Assembly (NCBI GenBank): GCA_014529385.2
Contig: CM043959.1
Span: 11,128,809-11,188,808, forward strand
Reading direction: 5' to 3'
Source: Adiantum capillus-veneris
Taxonomy: Eukaryota > Streptophyta > Polypodiopsida > Polypodiales > Pteridaceae
DNA length: 60,000 nt
The number at the start of each line of letters is the position of its first letter. The first letter of the stretch is position 1. The notes under the pieces were generated by a model. That model made no database searches. It saw only the letters and a program-made list of their open reading frames with translations, and had not been told where the DNA came from. A program made the translations under genes and the position numbers. This document shows, piece after piece, positions 35,501 through 44,976 of the stretch.

Positions 35501-35740
35501 ATGACAGATACTCAAGCTTACAGTAATTGTTGGAAGGGTTATTGGGCTGTCAACTATAAGGACCCACAAGTGTGGGAAACTATAGATGCAATTGTTTGGT
35601 CCTGGAGACCCAACAAAGAAGGACCATTTTCTAGAATAAAGATTCCAGAAAGACATGCTCTAAAAGCCAAAGAAGGCCTCACTCGTGCACATCAACCACA
35701 CTTGGATCAAAGTTCAGATATGGTATCAAATGTGGAGTAG
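32513..35740 (+). CDS. DUF7869-like RNase-H/DDE-fold protein, candidate transposase
   Basis: Intact 1075-codon ORF; a splice acceptor (CTTACAG) abuts the ATG, so a 5' intron or non-coding exon is likely. The N-terminal ~75 residues (GEKVHMILDNEIVG...GIGCV...) resemble the small N-terminal domain of plant TNP1/En-Spm proteins. A Cys cluster (CIDCCAQKCC, near 275) and CNIC (near 465) may bind zinc. The core resembles DUF7869: IHDKMDQKK (Asp near 529/532), LDNCAGENKNRY (Asp near 670) and VGHTHEDID (Glu/Asp near 710-713), spaced like acidic residues of an RNase-H fold. The C-terminus has YPVWLAMAL and many Trp. It lies 292 bp from the right TIR and is the only long intact ORF in the element, fitting the transposase role. 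That role is inference; the catalytic triad needs a structure model. Confidence 0.72.
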   Translation: MDFESGEKVHMILDNEIVGIGCVCRTDPDSTCGGTKIGLGNVSILVEECLKDVVLPFPTMDTSSLQGSLWSVVRWSKLLLQSFVLNGNLIDPHESYNGDEEHDHSDPLVTDAIPMTSPEFEAMIRESWRNQRVLLKDDTMMQTMNEGTILYVFPHDYVNFQELGPDCVGVGIERENASIDDVVEVGSITLLKWPIKQTTMLNGSPLQRFVPVDGMHATYEDVSNDGNVGKKLDGSNVVQLSRKRRYTFMNRTQKSKAAPASTFYLSNKSIQRVSCIDCCAQKCCQFADRDMVTRLRQQFWGESQKSRTNYVYDVLSICYQKDEKSRYQFRLNVSIVCCRAWYELHGIPKTSFYRYKENFENGVRQYVHGNTCTLRRGLQHTSLARALLNEFVENNSEKMPHRSRTLLDGSRETQLVIPSTYKQVDILCEINTTLDQMGYEKKLSQSSFGRIWNKEYPHVTLTKTSEFSKCNICSSIKARLEAKPSLEERALLLREREVHMAQQKSCRSLYYAWRTYSETQPQKYVCIIHDKMDQKKTAIPRLRIVPKGVYSGYNLQVALIGMITHGHGEGHYGHFVLNGLWPADLNLTIGSIANCLHNLERIDKHPLGDLVTNGLPRSNISLLHALNSRDALDYHNLSDGKEPIVQSSEIAEEELGSTFRRLPENLLLQLDNCAGENKNRYLFAYLSMLVARGVIKTIQLGFLMVGHTHEDIDTMFSRFSEKLRVTQTYTLPHLMDTLRNSSSSSPAPFFLTKIPDFKQYCDGYLCDGQDILVGHSKPLQFRFFMQDETPMMQYKAHVGVSSWSGSIRLWKTDTEGKPMLPHGDPPLVQMAEYVKAHEEVILGLKNYIKFWKNLGNGSSIPRYYRPVIDYWSKVIEEIGKAIISEGVLYEMFWPKTQEYSHLQSTTMNLQQGAERFLGLEELNDHFCGPQRDRPREEFDPMSDVHQGDFLMLVPSDTEIYPVWLAMALSDIDNEPTSPNYRKLLIQYWAPCARKSGMTDTQAYSNCWKGYWAVNYKDPQVWETIDAIVWSWRPNKEGPFSRIKIPERHALKAKEGLTRAHQPHLDQSSDMVSNVE

Positions 35741-36016
35741 AATTATGTGGAGCTTCTATTGTGACTATACTAGTCAATTTGTAAACAAAATCTTTTTTGT
35801 ATCTTCCTTTGTTTTATGTAATTTATAGTTATTATTCAAATCCATGTGTTGTACATCCTCTTGACTTTTGGTGTTTATCAACACCACAATCCTATGAGAT
35901 TTTCACTTTATTTACTAGCCACACACCTCAATTTTTCCCACTTTAAGTGGAAAATTCCCAAATTACATGAATTCAGTCGATTTGGAGATTCCCATAATGT
36001 GAGATTTTTACCAAAA
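35741..36016. other. 3' flank of ORF and right subterminal region
   Basis: AT-rich, with poly-T-rich stretches typical of a plant 3' end. At 35932-35956 an inverted repeat (TTTTCCCACTT...AAGTGGAAAA) precedes the TIR; its AAAGTGGGAAAA word matches the left end just inside its TIR. Confidence 0.55.
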
Positions 36017-36032
36017 TACCTAATATGGTCTT
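36017..36032 (-). repeat. Right terminal inverted repeat of the giant element
   Basis: Reverse complement of 1510-1525, 16 of 16 bases. Followed by CTAA (36033-36036), the second target-site copy. A near-palindrome built on CCACTT-T-AAGTGG sits about 80 bp inside it (near 35938-35950). Confidence 0.9.
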
Positions 36033-36722
36033 CTAAGGTTCCTTATGCTTCAGCTTGTGGTAGTCTCATGTATGCCATGGTGGCTACAAGACCTGACATT
36101 GCACATGGAGTGGGAGTTGTCAGCAGATTTATGTCTAACCCTGATAAAAAGAATTGTGATGCTAAACCCTGGTAAAAAGCATTGAGATGCTGTCAAGTCG
36201 ATTCTCAGATACTTGAGTGGCAGAGGAGATACGCACTTATGCTATGGTCATGGAGAGTCATCCATTCAGGGATTTGTAGATAGTGATTATGCAGGCTGTG
36301 TTGACAGTCGTAAATCAACAACATGTTAGATTTACACATTTGCTGGTTTTGCTATTTCTTGGAGATCTGTTCTTTAAGATTGTACATCTATTTGTACCAC
36401 AGAGGCAAAGTATGTTGCATTGAGTGAGGCATGCAAAGAAGCTATTTGGCTTGCTCGCCTAGTGAAAGATCTTAAATTGGAGCAATGTACACCAGTTCTT
36501 CATTGTGACAGTCAGAGTGCTATTGCCTTGGCTAACAATCTGGTGTTTCATTCCATAACAAAACATATTGATGTGCGTTATCACTTCAATCGTGAATGCC
36601 TGGCAAACAAGAGCCTTGATTTAGTGAAGATTCCTCCTTCAGAGAACACAGCGGATGCACTCACTAAAAGTCTCTACAGCCACCAGTTTCAGCACTATCG
36701 TGAGTTGATGGGCATTGGGTGA
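36033..36722 (+). pseudogene. Ty1/copia pol relic, RNase H part
   Basis: Resumes the copia polyprotein exactly after the CTAA duplicate: SACGSLMYAMVATRPDIAHG (from about 36051), then VVSRFMSNPDK, frameshifts and stops around 36175-36410, then EACKEAIWLARLVKDL, VLHCDSQSAIALANN and TKHIDVRYHF, ending DALTKSLYSHQF at a stop. These are the standard copia RNase H and C-terminal motifs. It belongs with 1-1509. Confidence 0.93.
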
Positions 36723-36761
36723 AGAGTGATTCTCTTCCATTCTTATGGTCTCCCACATTGG

Positions 36762-37285
36762 CCATCAAGTGGGATAATGTTAGGCTTAATGGTCATGTGG
36801 CCGACCGCCCATCACTAGCTGGTGCTAACCCTAAGTGTATAGCTATACACTTTTGTGAGACACTAACACTAAGTACAATGTGTATTGTGTCTTAGTGCAT
36901 AAGATAAAGAAGAAAGAAAGGGGCATACAGTGTGTGCTGGCTCTCCCTCTCCAACCTGTGTGTGTGGATATGGTGGTGTGTGTGTGTGTGAGTGTGCGTG
37001 CATATTCTTCTTCCTCTTTTGCTATGCTCCCAGCTCCCCTCCTTCTGGTGTGGATAAGCAAGACGTGGATTCTTTGGTAAACAAAAGAGCACAAAGCAAA
37101 AGGGAGACATAAATTCAGTGAAAAACTAGGGCTCGTAAGGGCAAAGAGAAAGTGAGCAAAAGCAATGAGAATCCATAGACTAGCAATAAGGCATCATTGG
37201 AAGATCAAGTAGTCGGATTTCCAACTAGGACTCGATCACCCAGAATATTATTTGGTGAGTGATGTCCAAAATAAAAAATATAACA
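36762..37285 (+). repeat. Copia polypurine tract and candidate 3' LTR
   Basis: GGCCATCAAGTGGGATAA (from about 36760) is the usual copia PPT context, followed by TGTTAGGC at 36778, a typical LTR start. A compatible CA end is ATATAACA at about 37285, after which gypsy-like coding begins. The 5' LTR is outside the window, so the LTR end is a guess. Confidence 0.55.
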
Positions 37286-37526
37286 TTACATTTGCTCAAT
37301 TTCTTGCATTGAATCCCAAGTTGAGGAGGCAGTGGTCTATCAGTGTTAGCACGATGCTTCCATGGCTAGAAGTGGTGTGAATGAAGTGATCAATTTGGCT
37401 CTAAGGGTAGGGAGTCCAACTCATGTGCTTCCAGTTGTGGATGTTTTGATTGTAAGGAAGAAGTAGGTGCAGGCATACATTCATGGTGTTGTGTAGCTTT
37501 ATGTGCTAATAGAGGCTGCTATAAAG
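37286..37526 (+). pseudogene. Ty3/gypsy protease relic, upstream part
   Basis: Weak coding similarity to the retropepsin region of plant gypsy elements (VVDVLIVRKK, AYIHGVV, IEAAIK) with stops. Continues in sense after the LTR insertion at 40587, so the two pieces were once contiguous. Confidence 0.5.
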
Positions 37527-37861
<335 letters not shown>

Positions 37862-40298
37862 CCCTCTCTGCAACTCATAGTGGACATCAATAGTGAGACC
37901 AAGTCGATGAAGAAGCTACCATGGACACCCCAGCACCGGACAAGATACTGGATACACCTCAGTGTTGCTCTCCTCACCTTTGTACGTGAAAGTAATGCCA
38001 TCTTGAGCATCGGTTGCCTTTGTAGAAACTTTGAACTATAGACCACACTACGTCCAATAATCCCCATTTGTGAACTGTGAACACATCTCGTCCAAATATA
38101 GAACTCCAAGATAATGAACTATTGGAACACATCTTGTCCAAAATCTGACCAACAACAATGGATTGGCGCACTCATCCATAGTATTTTAGGTGTCTCATTG
38201 GTTCCCTGCTAGATGTATGTGCATTGAACTCTGACCTACGGGTCCAAACACCAATAACTTGAACTCCAACACCAAGGTCCAAATTAATTATAGAGAGCAT
38301 TCATTGCCCCTCTCTGTCACTCACAAGCCTCTCTCTGGCTGAAGCTAGTGGTGACACCTGTCATTTGACTAGAAATCTAATGTCAAGGCCATTGTGACCA
38401 CCACCACGTGTGCCATGTTGATCTCCTCTGTTAAATCTTTATTACCGTAATCTCTATCCAGCTTGCCTTTATCCTTGTCTTCAAGTGAATTCTTGCTTTT
38501 GCCTTTGGCTTCAAACTCTCGAGCCAAACCCCGGCGGATTCACCATGGAAGACTTACCGCACCACGTAAGTGCAGGGGAGGGGCTTTTTTTTACAAGTTA
38601 CATAAGCATATAAGTTAGGGGTAGGCCCCCAATAATTTATCTCCAAAGCTTAAAAATAAGGGAGGGGGTATCATATTTAGGGGGGGAGTGAAAAAGTGGG
38701 AAAATGAGAGGAAGTTTTGTGTTTCAAAATCATGGCTTCCCAAAAGAGTCTTCCCTCAAACTTGTGAGTCAATAGCTACCAAGATACATGCAAGAACCAA
38801 CACTGCTTTGTATCAATTGTTTGTTTTGTTATTATAGTTCATTTGTTGAGGGATGGAAGCTATAAAAAATTTGTATAGATGCAAATTTATACGAGGAACG
38901 TAACACAACTTCATAACCATGTTTCTAGCTTGAGTTATTTAGATGGGTCAGAATTGGATGAGTAGCTAGAGTACAGGCTGAACAGACACATATATAGTTT
39001 GAAACTCAAACTAAGACACATTGAGGGTACATCTAGTTATCAACAGAAGTGGTTCCTTAGTACATTTCTAGTCACTATGCTACACACTCTTTGACTAGTT
39101 TTACTTAGTTAGATCATGTGAGACATAAATTTTATATGTAAGATATGGGTATGATAGTTTTTTGCATTGACTTTTGTATAAGCGTAAAAAGAGGGGTCAT
39201 ATTTCCTAATATGAGTCGTATATAGAGGTTTTATCAAAGTTGTCCGCTCGTAGGTGGCATCCTGTTTTGTATATAGAGTGAATCCCCCGAGAGCCAAACA
39301 AAGCGTCAAGTCACATTCATGACAACTGAGATCGTACCTCATGGTTATTGAGGCAACTAACTAAGGTCTGGTACTACCATCCTTGTCCAAATAACCTTTG
39401 TTGGTGTCCTCTAGCAAACTCCTCCATTTGCTTTTCACTTCACAAACTCGAGCCAAACAATTTGTCGGGTTTCTTGAGAATTGTGCCGGTGCATAGGCCG
39501 CTAAATGGATGGTTGACCATCCATTATCCATAGCCACTTGTTGGTTTTGGTTGATGTTGTCAAGCCTCGAGCAAGGGGGTGCCATGTCGAAGTTGCAAAA
39601 ACTGGTACTTGTACCGTCTCGCACTCTGAAGTACTGGTTGCACGAGTCCTGAGCCGCTCCACAAATCCCACCTTCTTTGTCACACCCAAGCCAAAAAAAT
39701 TACGTGTCCATCCTTAAATCTGCAATTGCCTGCCTATCTCCCAGGCCACTTCACAATCTTCATGTGGGAGCCCTTGAACAAATCAAGGCTCCACACAATC
39801 CCACTCCCAAAACTTTAACACCCTCTCTTGGGCGTCGGGTCACCAAAGCAAGGGTCCTTTAACACCTTGTTTCCCACCGGTTGCTTATGCATTCATACTG
39901 CAGCATTTTTAAATGCAGGGGAAAGCTGCTACCCTTGCTCGTTGCCAAGGTGCTGCTAAATCATCATTTCAAAATTCTCGCAGGCAGAAAGGACGGCGCA
40001 GTTGAGCCAACGTTTCAAGACGCTGGGTACTGCACCTAGTAGCACCATGCTGCAATGCAGCGTGTTGAGACGCCCAACGATAGGGGGTATTGAAGGGGCC
40101 TGTAGCGTTTTAAAACACACGAGGAAGAGTCTCATGGGCTGCAAAGGGATACTACCGGCAGGAAAGAGTGGGCAACGTTTTAGAACAGAGGGGGGAAAGT
40201 TGGATGCCGGCTAGCAAAGGGGGGAAACTCCTCCACTCTTCTCTTCTCTGGGCTGCTCCTCCTTGCCAAGGGTTTCTTTGATCAGTGAGCTACACAGT

Positions 40299-40310
40299 GC
40301 TCTGATACCA
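40299..40310 (-). promoter_or_regulatory. Primer-binding site (initiator tRNA-Met)
   Basis: TGGTATCAGAGC on the minus strand, immediately after the CA end of the LTR; the classic plant LTR-retrotransposon PBS. Confidence 0.9.
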
Positions 40311-40356
40311 TGTCAAAGTCGATGATGTGGAAGCGTAGAGACCAAGGGGAGTGAGC

Positions 40357-40395
<39 letters not shown>

Positions 40396-40586
40396 TCTTG
40401 AACCAATCAACCTTGGCAATGAATAATTGAATGTGTATACAATGGAGGCAAGGGGTTGCTTATATAGCAATCCCAGTAAATTGCCCTACCCAAGGCTTTG
40501 ACAAATAAGTAAAATAAATATCTAAAAGCCAAACTAAATAATGAGATCACATTGAGTAGTTCACTTGAGATCCCAAAACTTTAACA
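40311..40586 (-). repeat. LTR (5' LTR of minus-strand element) with short GA tract
   Basis: 276 bp; the GA run is only ~34 bp (about 40359-40392), which accounts for most of the length difference between LTRs. Confidence 0.9.
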
Positions 40587-41590
40587 TAAAGGACATAGGT
40601 ATTAAAGGGATGGTCAGATCCCAATGTGCGGTTGAGGATGGCCGGCCATGCCAAAGCAAAATATTTGGGAGTGGTTTGAAGGTAAAGGTTATGCTAATTG
40701 AATGCCTCATTGATTTCTTTGTGATGAAAGCAAGTGAGAATGCTTACTCATTTTGGGGAGGCCATGGTTGCTTGCAATTAGACCTAAGCATGATTGGGAG
40801 AAGGGAGGATTCACGTTGCCCCATCTAGAAAATGGTGGGCAAGTGGTGCTTGATTTGAACCCTGTGTGGCAGAAGGTGATAAAGGGTATTTGAGCACCAG
40901 TTATGAGTACGAGACGGAATCAACCTATGATGAAGGCTCTACCAACATTAAAGAGGAGGAGGAGAGCAACAAGGATTTGTTGGACACAGAATTATTTGGA
41001 GTTACTGTGGATTCCCCCAATTCCAATAGAGGTATACAAGCTCCGGTTTGTGGTTTGGATGTGATAGAAATAGAGGGCATGTTGGGTGAATATCTAACCA
41101 AGCAGGAAAAGAAGGGCCATGTGGAGTTGTGTGCATCATACACCAATCTATTTTCCACGGGATACAAAGACTTACGGGAAGCTAAAGGGTTGGAGCATTG
41201 ATTTATACTCAAAGAGTGATACAAGTCAAGAGCACAAAACCTACGGAAATTTGGAGAGATTTAGAAGGAGGCCTTGTGGTAAGAGATCAACAAGCTACTT
41301 GAGGCAGGTATTATTGATCCAGTAAAGGAGTTCAAGTGGGTTTTGCTTGTTGTCATTAGACCAAAAAAGAATGGGAAGTCGAGAGTGTGTGTAGATTATA
41401 AGTTGTTGAATGTTGCAATGAAGCAGAATCACTATCCCTTGCCATTCTAGGATGAGATCTTGAACCAGGTATCAAGGCACGAGAGATATTCCATTATGGA
41501 TGGCTTTTTAGGTTATTTCCAAATTGGCATTGCTTTGGAAGACTAGCTAAAGGAAACATTTATTTTTGAAATGATTCATCTATCAGTCGT
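40587..41590 (+). pseudogene. Ty3/gypsy protease-RT relic, downstream part
   Basis: First the end of the retropepsin region (AVEDGRPCQSKIFG, FFVMKASENAY then a degraded LLGRPWL-like box, about 40620-40790), an acidic linker (40866-41200), then the RT N-terminal half: INKLLEAGIIDPVKEFKWV (about 41290), IRPKKNGKSRVCVDYKLLN (about 41360), QNHYPLPF and IMDGFLGYFQI (about 41420-41530). Several stops and shifts; similarity ends near 41590, before the YVDD-type box, so the pol is truncated. Confidence 0.82.
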
Positions 41591-42771
41591 GAAGCAAGAG
41601 GCCATCATGTGAAAAAGAAATCTGTTGCCAGCTCTTGAGCCAAACACTAAGGGGGACTACAAAGACATGCCTATGACAACAAAGCAAGTGCTAATAATTT
41701 TTTAGAATCAACCCCTCTAGCAAAAGAAGTGGTTCAAAAAGAGACCACAGGATGAGACCCTCTACTGGAACACGCCACAACATCTTAGGATCAACCCAAC
41801 CTTTTGCCCAATTCCAAGAAGGCGGTCCCAGGATAGCTACTAAAGTTGGCAGAGAAAAAGACCGTCGGTGCTCAACTACTCGGTTTTGTCAGAGCTTGCG
41901 AACAACTTCTCACCTATAGAGTCTTATATGGTACACAGCTTATAGGCAGTGATCACACAAATACACGATGTCCCAGATATCACATGTAGAATACTGGTGA
42001 AAATATTGAAAATGATCATCACTTGCATCATCGCATTGGAGGTCATTAAGGCATCGAAACATCCATGGCAAGTATTCCTTGAGAAGACCAAAAGCATATT
42101 GTGAGATCCCCAACCCGCCAATACCAAGATCGGGATGGGATCCTTGACAGGTCTCTAGGTCTGATAAAAATCAGAGTCTCTAAACAAGAAAAATCCAAGG
42201 AATAGACCTTTACCTAAGGGTGAAAAAACGGCACCCATTCCTTATTCACAATCTGGAGTGGATAAACCCCCACCCGAGGTTACGGGTGCCCATACACCAA
42301 ACCAGTTGCCCATACATCCGGGCGGCTCCCCTAGGATAAAAATGGTATCTTAACTTATGTAGAAACATCAAGACATAACACGGAGTAGAAACTCATCGTT
42401 CATGGGGGTAACCGACTTATCCGTATGATTGGCTGGAAAGCCAATCATTATCATCAATTTATACCAAGGAGTTGGAGGTGTCTTGAGACAAGATGTCTTA
42501 AGGATGATCAATCGTATCTTTCCTAATTCAACCAATTTTAACCCAAACAATTCTTTCCTACATTATAAACAAATGCACGTTGGAATTTACCTTCTGTTTT
42601 TGGTCAATTATTCCTCTTCTGATTCTCTCACTCCTTACGTATGCAATGCTAACTTATAAAAGAAATTAAACCATTTAAAGATTGAATTGAATAATGGAAA
42701 ACCCACTTGGGACTAATCGGCCATCTACTGCTGCACTGGCGCCTGAAGACTCTCCTGCGTAGGTCTACTAC
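41591..42771. other. Unassigned region left of the CACTA element
   Basis: No domain recognised on either strand; probably decayed transposon sequence. It ends with TAC (42769-42771), the CACTA target duplicate. Confidence 0.4.
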
Positions 42772-42831
42772 CACTACAAGAGGCTATTCATATTAGCGAC
42801 GCTCACACAGCGACGCTCAAAAAAAAAAATC

Positions 42832-42893
42832 CCGGCGTCGCTATGAGTGTCGCAAATTTCTTTGTAAATTTGCGACGCTCATAGCGACGCCGG
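42832..42893. repeat. Subterminal hairpin of the CACTA element
   Basis: 28-bp inverted repeat (42832-42859 against 42866-42893) with one mismatch around a 6-base loop, made from the GGCGTCGCTATGAG subterminal motif in two orientations. Confidence 0.9.
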
Positions 42894-42978
42894 CTGGGCT
42901 AAAAAAATAACCGAGCGCGCCCAAAAACTCAGATCTCAGATCTGAGTTTTTCGGCGCCCTCAAGCAAGGAGCAGGTAA

Positions 42979-42979
<1 letters not shown>

Positions 42980-43043
<64 letters not shown>

Positions 43044-43046
43044 CTC

Positions 43047-43077
<31 letters not shown>

Positions 43078-43195
43078 AGAGGAAGGAGAGCCAGGTATGC
43101 TCCTTCCCTCTCCTCATTCTCATGTTCCCTTCCCCTCTTTCTCTCTCCCTCTCTCTCTCTCTCTCTCACACACATACACACACACACATAGTGTT

Positions 43196-43235
<40 letters not shown>

Positions 43236-43470
43236 TACAAACATAAACAAAAACGCACACACACATACATAAACAAAGAATGCACACACACATTGAGAGA
43301 GGAAAAAAGAGAGAGAGCATGCATAAACAAAAAACGCACGCATTGAGAGAGGAAAAGAGAGAGAGAACATGCATAAACAAAAAACGCACACATTGAGAGA
43401 GGAAAAGAGAGAGAAAACATGCATACGATCCAAAAAAACGCAAACACATTGAGAGAGAAAGAGAGAGAAA
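42980..43470. repeat. CT/CA/GA microsatellites and 50-bp minisatellite in CACTA left end
   Basis: CT run about 42980-43037, CA run 43048-43072, CT 43139-43167, GA 43200-43233, then about four units of 50-56 bp (CATTGAGAGAGG at 43291, 43341, 43391, 43447). ORFs across these tracts are artefacts. Confidence 0.9.
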
Positions 43471-43652
43471 CTAATTTAACGTCGTAGGAAACTAATTAAA
43501 ATTAAAAGACCTAAAGATCTAGCCGACGAGGAGTTGAACTCAAGACCTATTATTCAAGAGGGAAATGGCATAATCAATCTATCATACTTGGCATGGGTGA
43601 TAGAAAGGTTATACCATTTATCTCTTTTTATTGGCACACACATTCACACACG

Positions 43653-43745
43653 CGCACACACACAAGAAGAAGAGAGTTATAACGTCGTAGGAAACTATCC
43701 TAAAAGACGTTAAAGATTAGGTTAGATGTAGACTTAAGTTAAATT
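43653..43745 (+). repeat. Internal direct repeat of the CACTA element, copy 1
   Basis: AAGAAGAAGAGAGTT..AACGTCGTAGGAAACTATCC and the following GACGTTAAAGATTAGG are repeated at about 44418-44500. The pair brackets the captured HMA fragment. Also contains runs of TTAGATTTAGGTTTATT-type words on both sides. Confidence 0.85.
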
Positions 43746-43861
43746 AGATTTAGGTTTATTTAAGTTAAATTAGATTAGATTTAGGTTTATTTTTAACTAG
43801 ATTTACGTTTATTTACGCTAGATTTAGATTTACGTTATATTAGATTAGATTTAGGTCTCCA

Positions 43862-44216
43862 TAGACTGCGATGCCTGCATGAAGCGGGTGAAGAAAGCCC
43901 TCAATGGAATATAGGGTATTGCTGCCTTCACTCATGGTGGGCTCCGTCAATCCAAAAGTACTGGTGAAATGTCTTCAGAAGATAGGGAAGAAGGTGGATC
44001 TTCAGGGCGGCAAGAGTCACTACATCCCCGACACAATGACCATCTAGACAACCTCTAGTCATTCAATAGCAACTTCAAAGTTAGTAACAAGAGCAAGAAC
44101 GGTTTAAAGGGCCAATTGCTGTCGTCAGATGTGGATGGAGATGAGGCAGCGTCACCGCCGGAAGTTAACTCTCACATCTTTAGTGATGAGAATGCCAACT
44201 CTTGCCGAGTTATGTG
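43862..44216 (+). pseudogene. Captured heavy-metal-associated (HMA/HIPP-like) gene fragment
   Basis: Frame 1 reads SIDCDACMKRVKKALNGI, the CxxC metal-binding helix of an HMA domain (ATX1-like), then a TAG. After a shift a second frame reads VNPKVLVKCLQKIGKKVDL, the end of the same fold (family VDPxxLxxxLxKxGKxAEL). A Ser/Asn/Lys-rich tail follows (SNFKVSNKSKNGLKG). Together this looks like the first exons of a heavy-metal-associated plant protein, with an indel and at least one stop. It lies between two ~90-bp direct repeats inside the CACTA element and upstream of its transposase. Interpreted as gene capture; the source gene is not in the window. Confidence 0.72.
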
Positions 44217-44348
44217 AAAAATTATGTGTTAAATCAGTTTTAAGGTTCTTATAATCCCTGTTAGTTTAGTTCTTTGTTTTTAATATAACATAATTTACGT
44301 TAGATTTAGATTTATGTTATATTAGATTAGACTTAGGTTTATTTAGGT

Positions 44349-44352
<4 letters not shown>

Positions 44353-44419
<67 letters not shown>
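44353..44419. repeat. (AC)n microsatellite
   Basis: Uninterrupted CA dinucleotides, about 67 bp, immediately before the second copy of the internal direct repeat (44418-44500). Confidence 0.95.
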
Positions 44420-44420
<1 letters not shown>

Positions 44421-44852
44421 GAAGAAGAGAGTTTTAACGTCGTAGGAAACTATCCCAAAAGACGTTAAAGATTAGGTTAGATGTAGACTTACGTTTATTT
44501 AGATTTAGGTTTATTTTTAGTTAGATTTATGTTTATTTAGATTTACGCTTATTTACGTTAGATCGAGTCCACGCAAGAATTACTTACGGTTTAGGGTTTA
44601 GAGTTAGACGAACAGTGAAAAGATCTACTGTGAAAAGATGTTAAGATGTTGTGAAGTGCTACAGCTAGAGAAGAGGCAAAGGGGTTTTGTCCACTACATG
44701 CAGTATCATGTAGACGTGGGTGTGTAGATTTCTTGTACCCACAAATATAGGTATTGACCAATAAAGACGAGATTATAACCCGGTGGTTCTGATCTCCGTG
44801 CACCTCTAGACCGAGGTGTGCGGGGATTGGACATGACTAGAGAATGTGAGGT

Positions 44853-44911
<59 letters not shown>
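44853..44911. repeat. (GA)n microsatellite upstream of tnp2
   Basis: About 58 bp of GA ending 65 bp before the transposase ATG; it would lie in the 5'-UTR or promoter. GA tracts are common in plant core promoters, but no specific role is shown. Confidence 0.9.
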
Positions 44912-44914
<3 letters not shown>

Positions 44915-44976
44915 GACGAAGACTGCCAATAGAATATTAAATTTGTTGTCCAGGTTATAAGATTTTTATCCTCATT

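Larger units (their letters stand above)
1510..36032. mobile_element. Giant TIR-bounded DNA transposon (34.5 kb) inserted in copia pol
   Basis: The first 16 bp (AAGACCATATTAGGTA) are repeated perfectly, inverted, at the right end (36017-36032), and similarity continues weakly inward (TGG-AAAA-TC on both sides). The 4 bp before the left end (CTAA, 1506-1509) are repeated after the right end (36033-36036). Deleting the insert plus one CTAA joins the copia frame exactly within the conserved stretch linking RT to RNase H, so the empty site is known from the sequence itself. Inside are two FCP1-like genes, a broken ParB/methyltransferase/SET gene, an intact DUF7869-like ORF and long repeat arrays. 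No retroviral-type pol, DNA polymerase B or capsid gene is seen, which argues against Polinton or LTR classes. TIR and TSD do not match a plant superfamily I can name; assignment is open. Confidence 0.88.

Noticed and set aside
1510-36032. Polinton/Maverick or Starship identity for the giant element
   Set aside because: No DNA polymerase B, packaging ATPase or capsid gene, no tyrosine recombinase, and Polintons have longer TIRs with 6-bp duplications.
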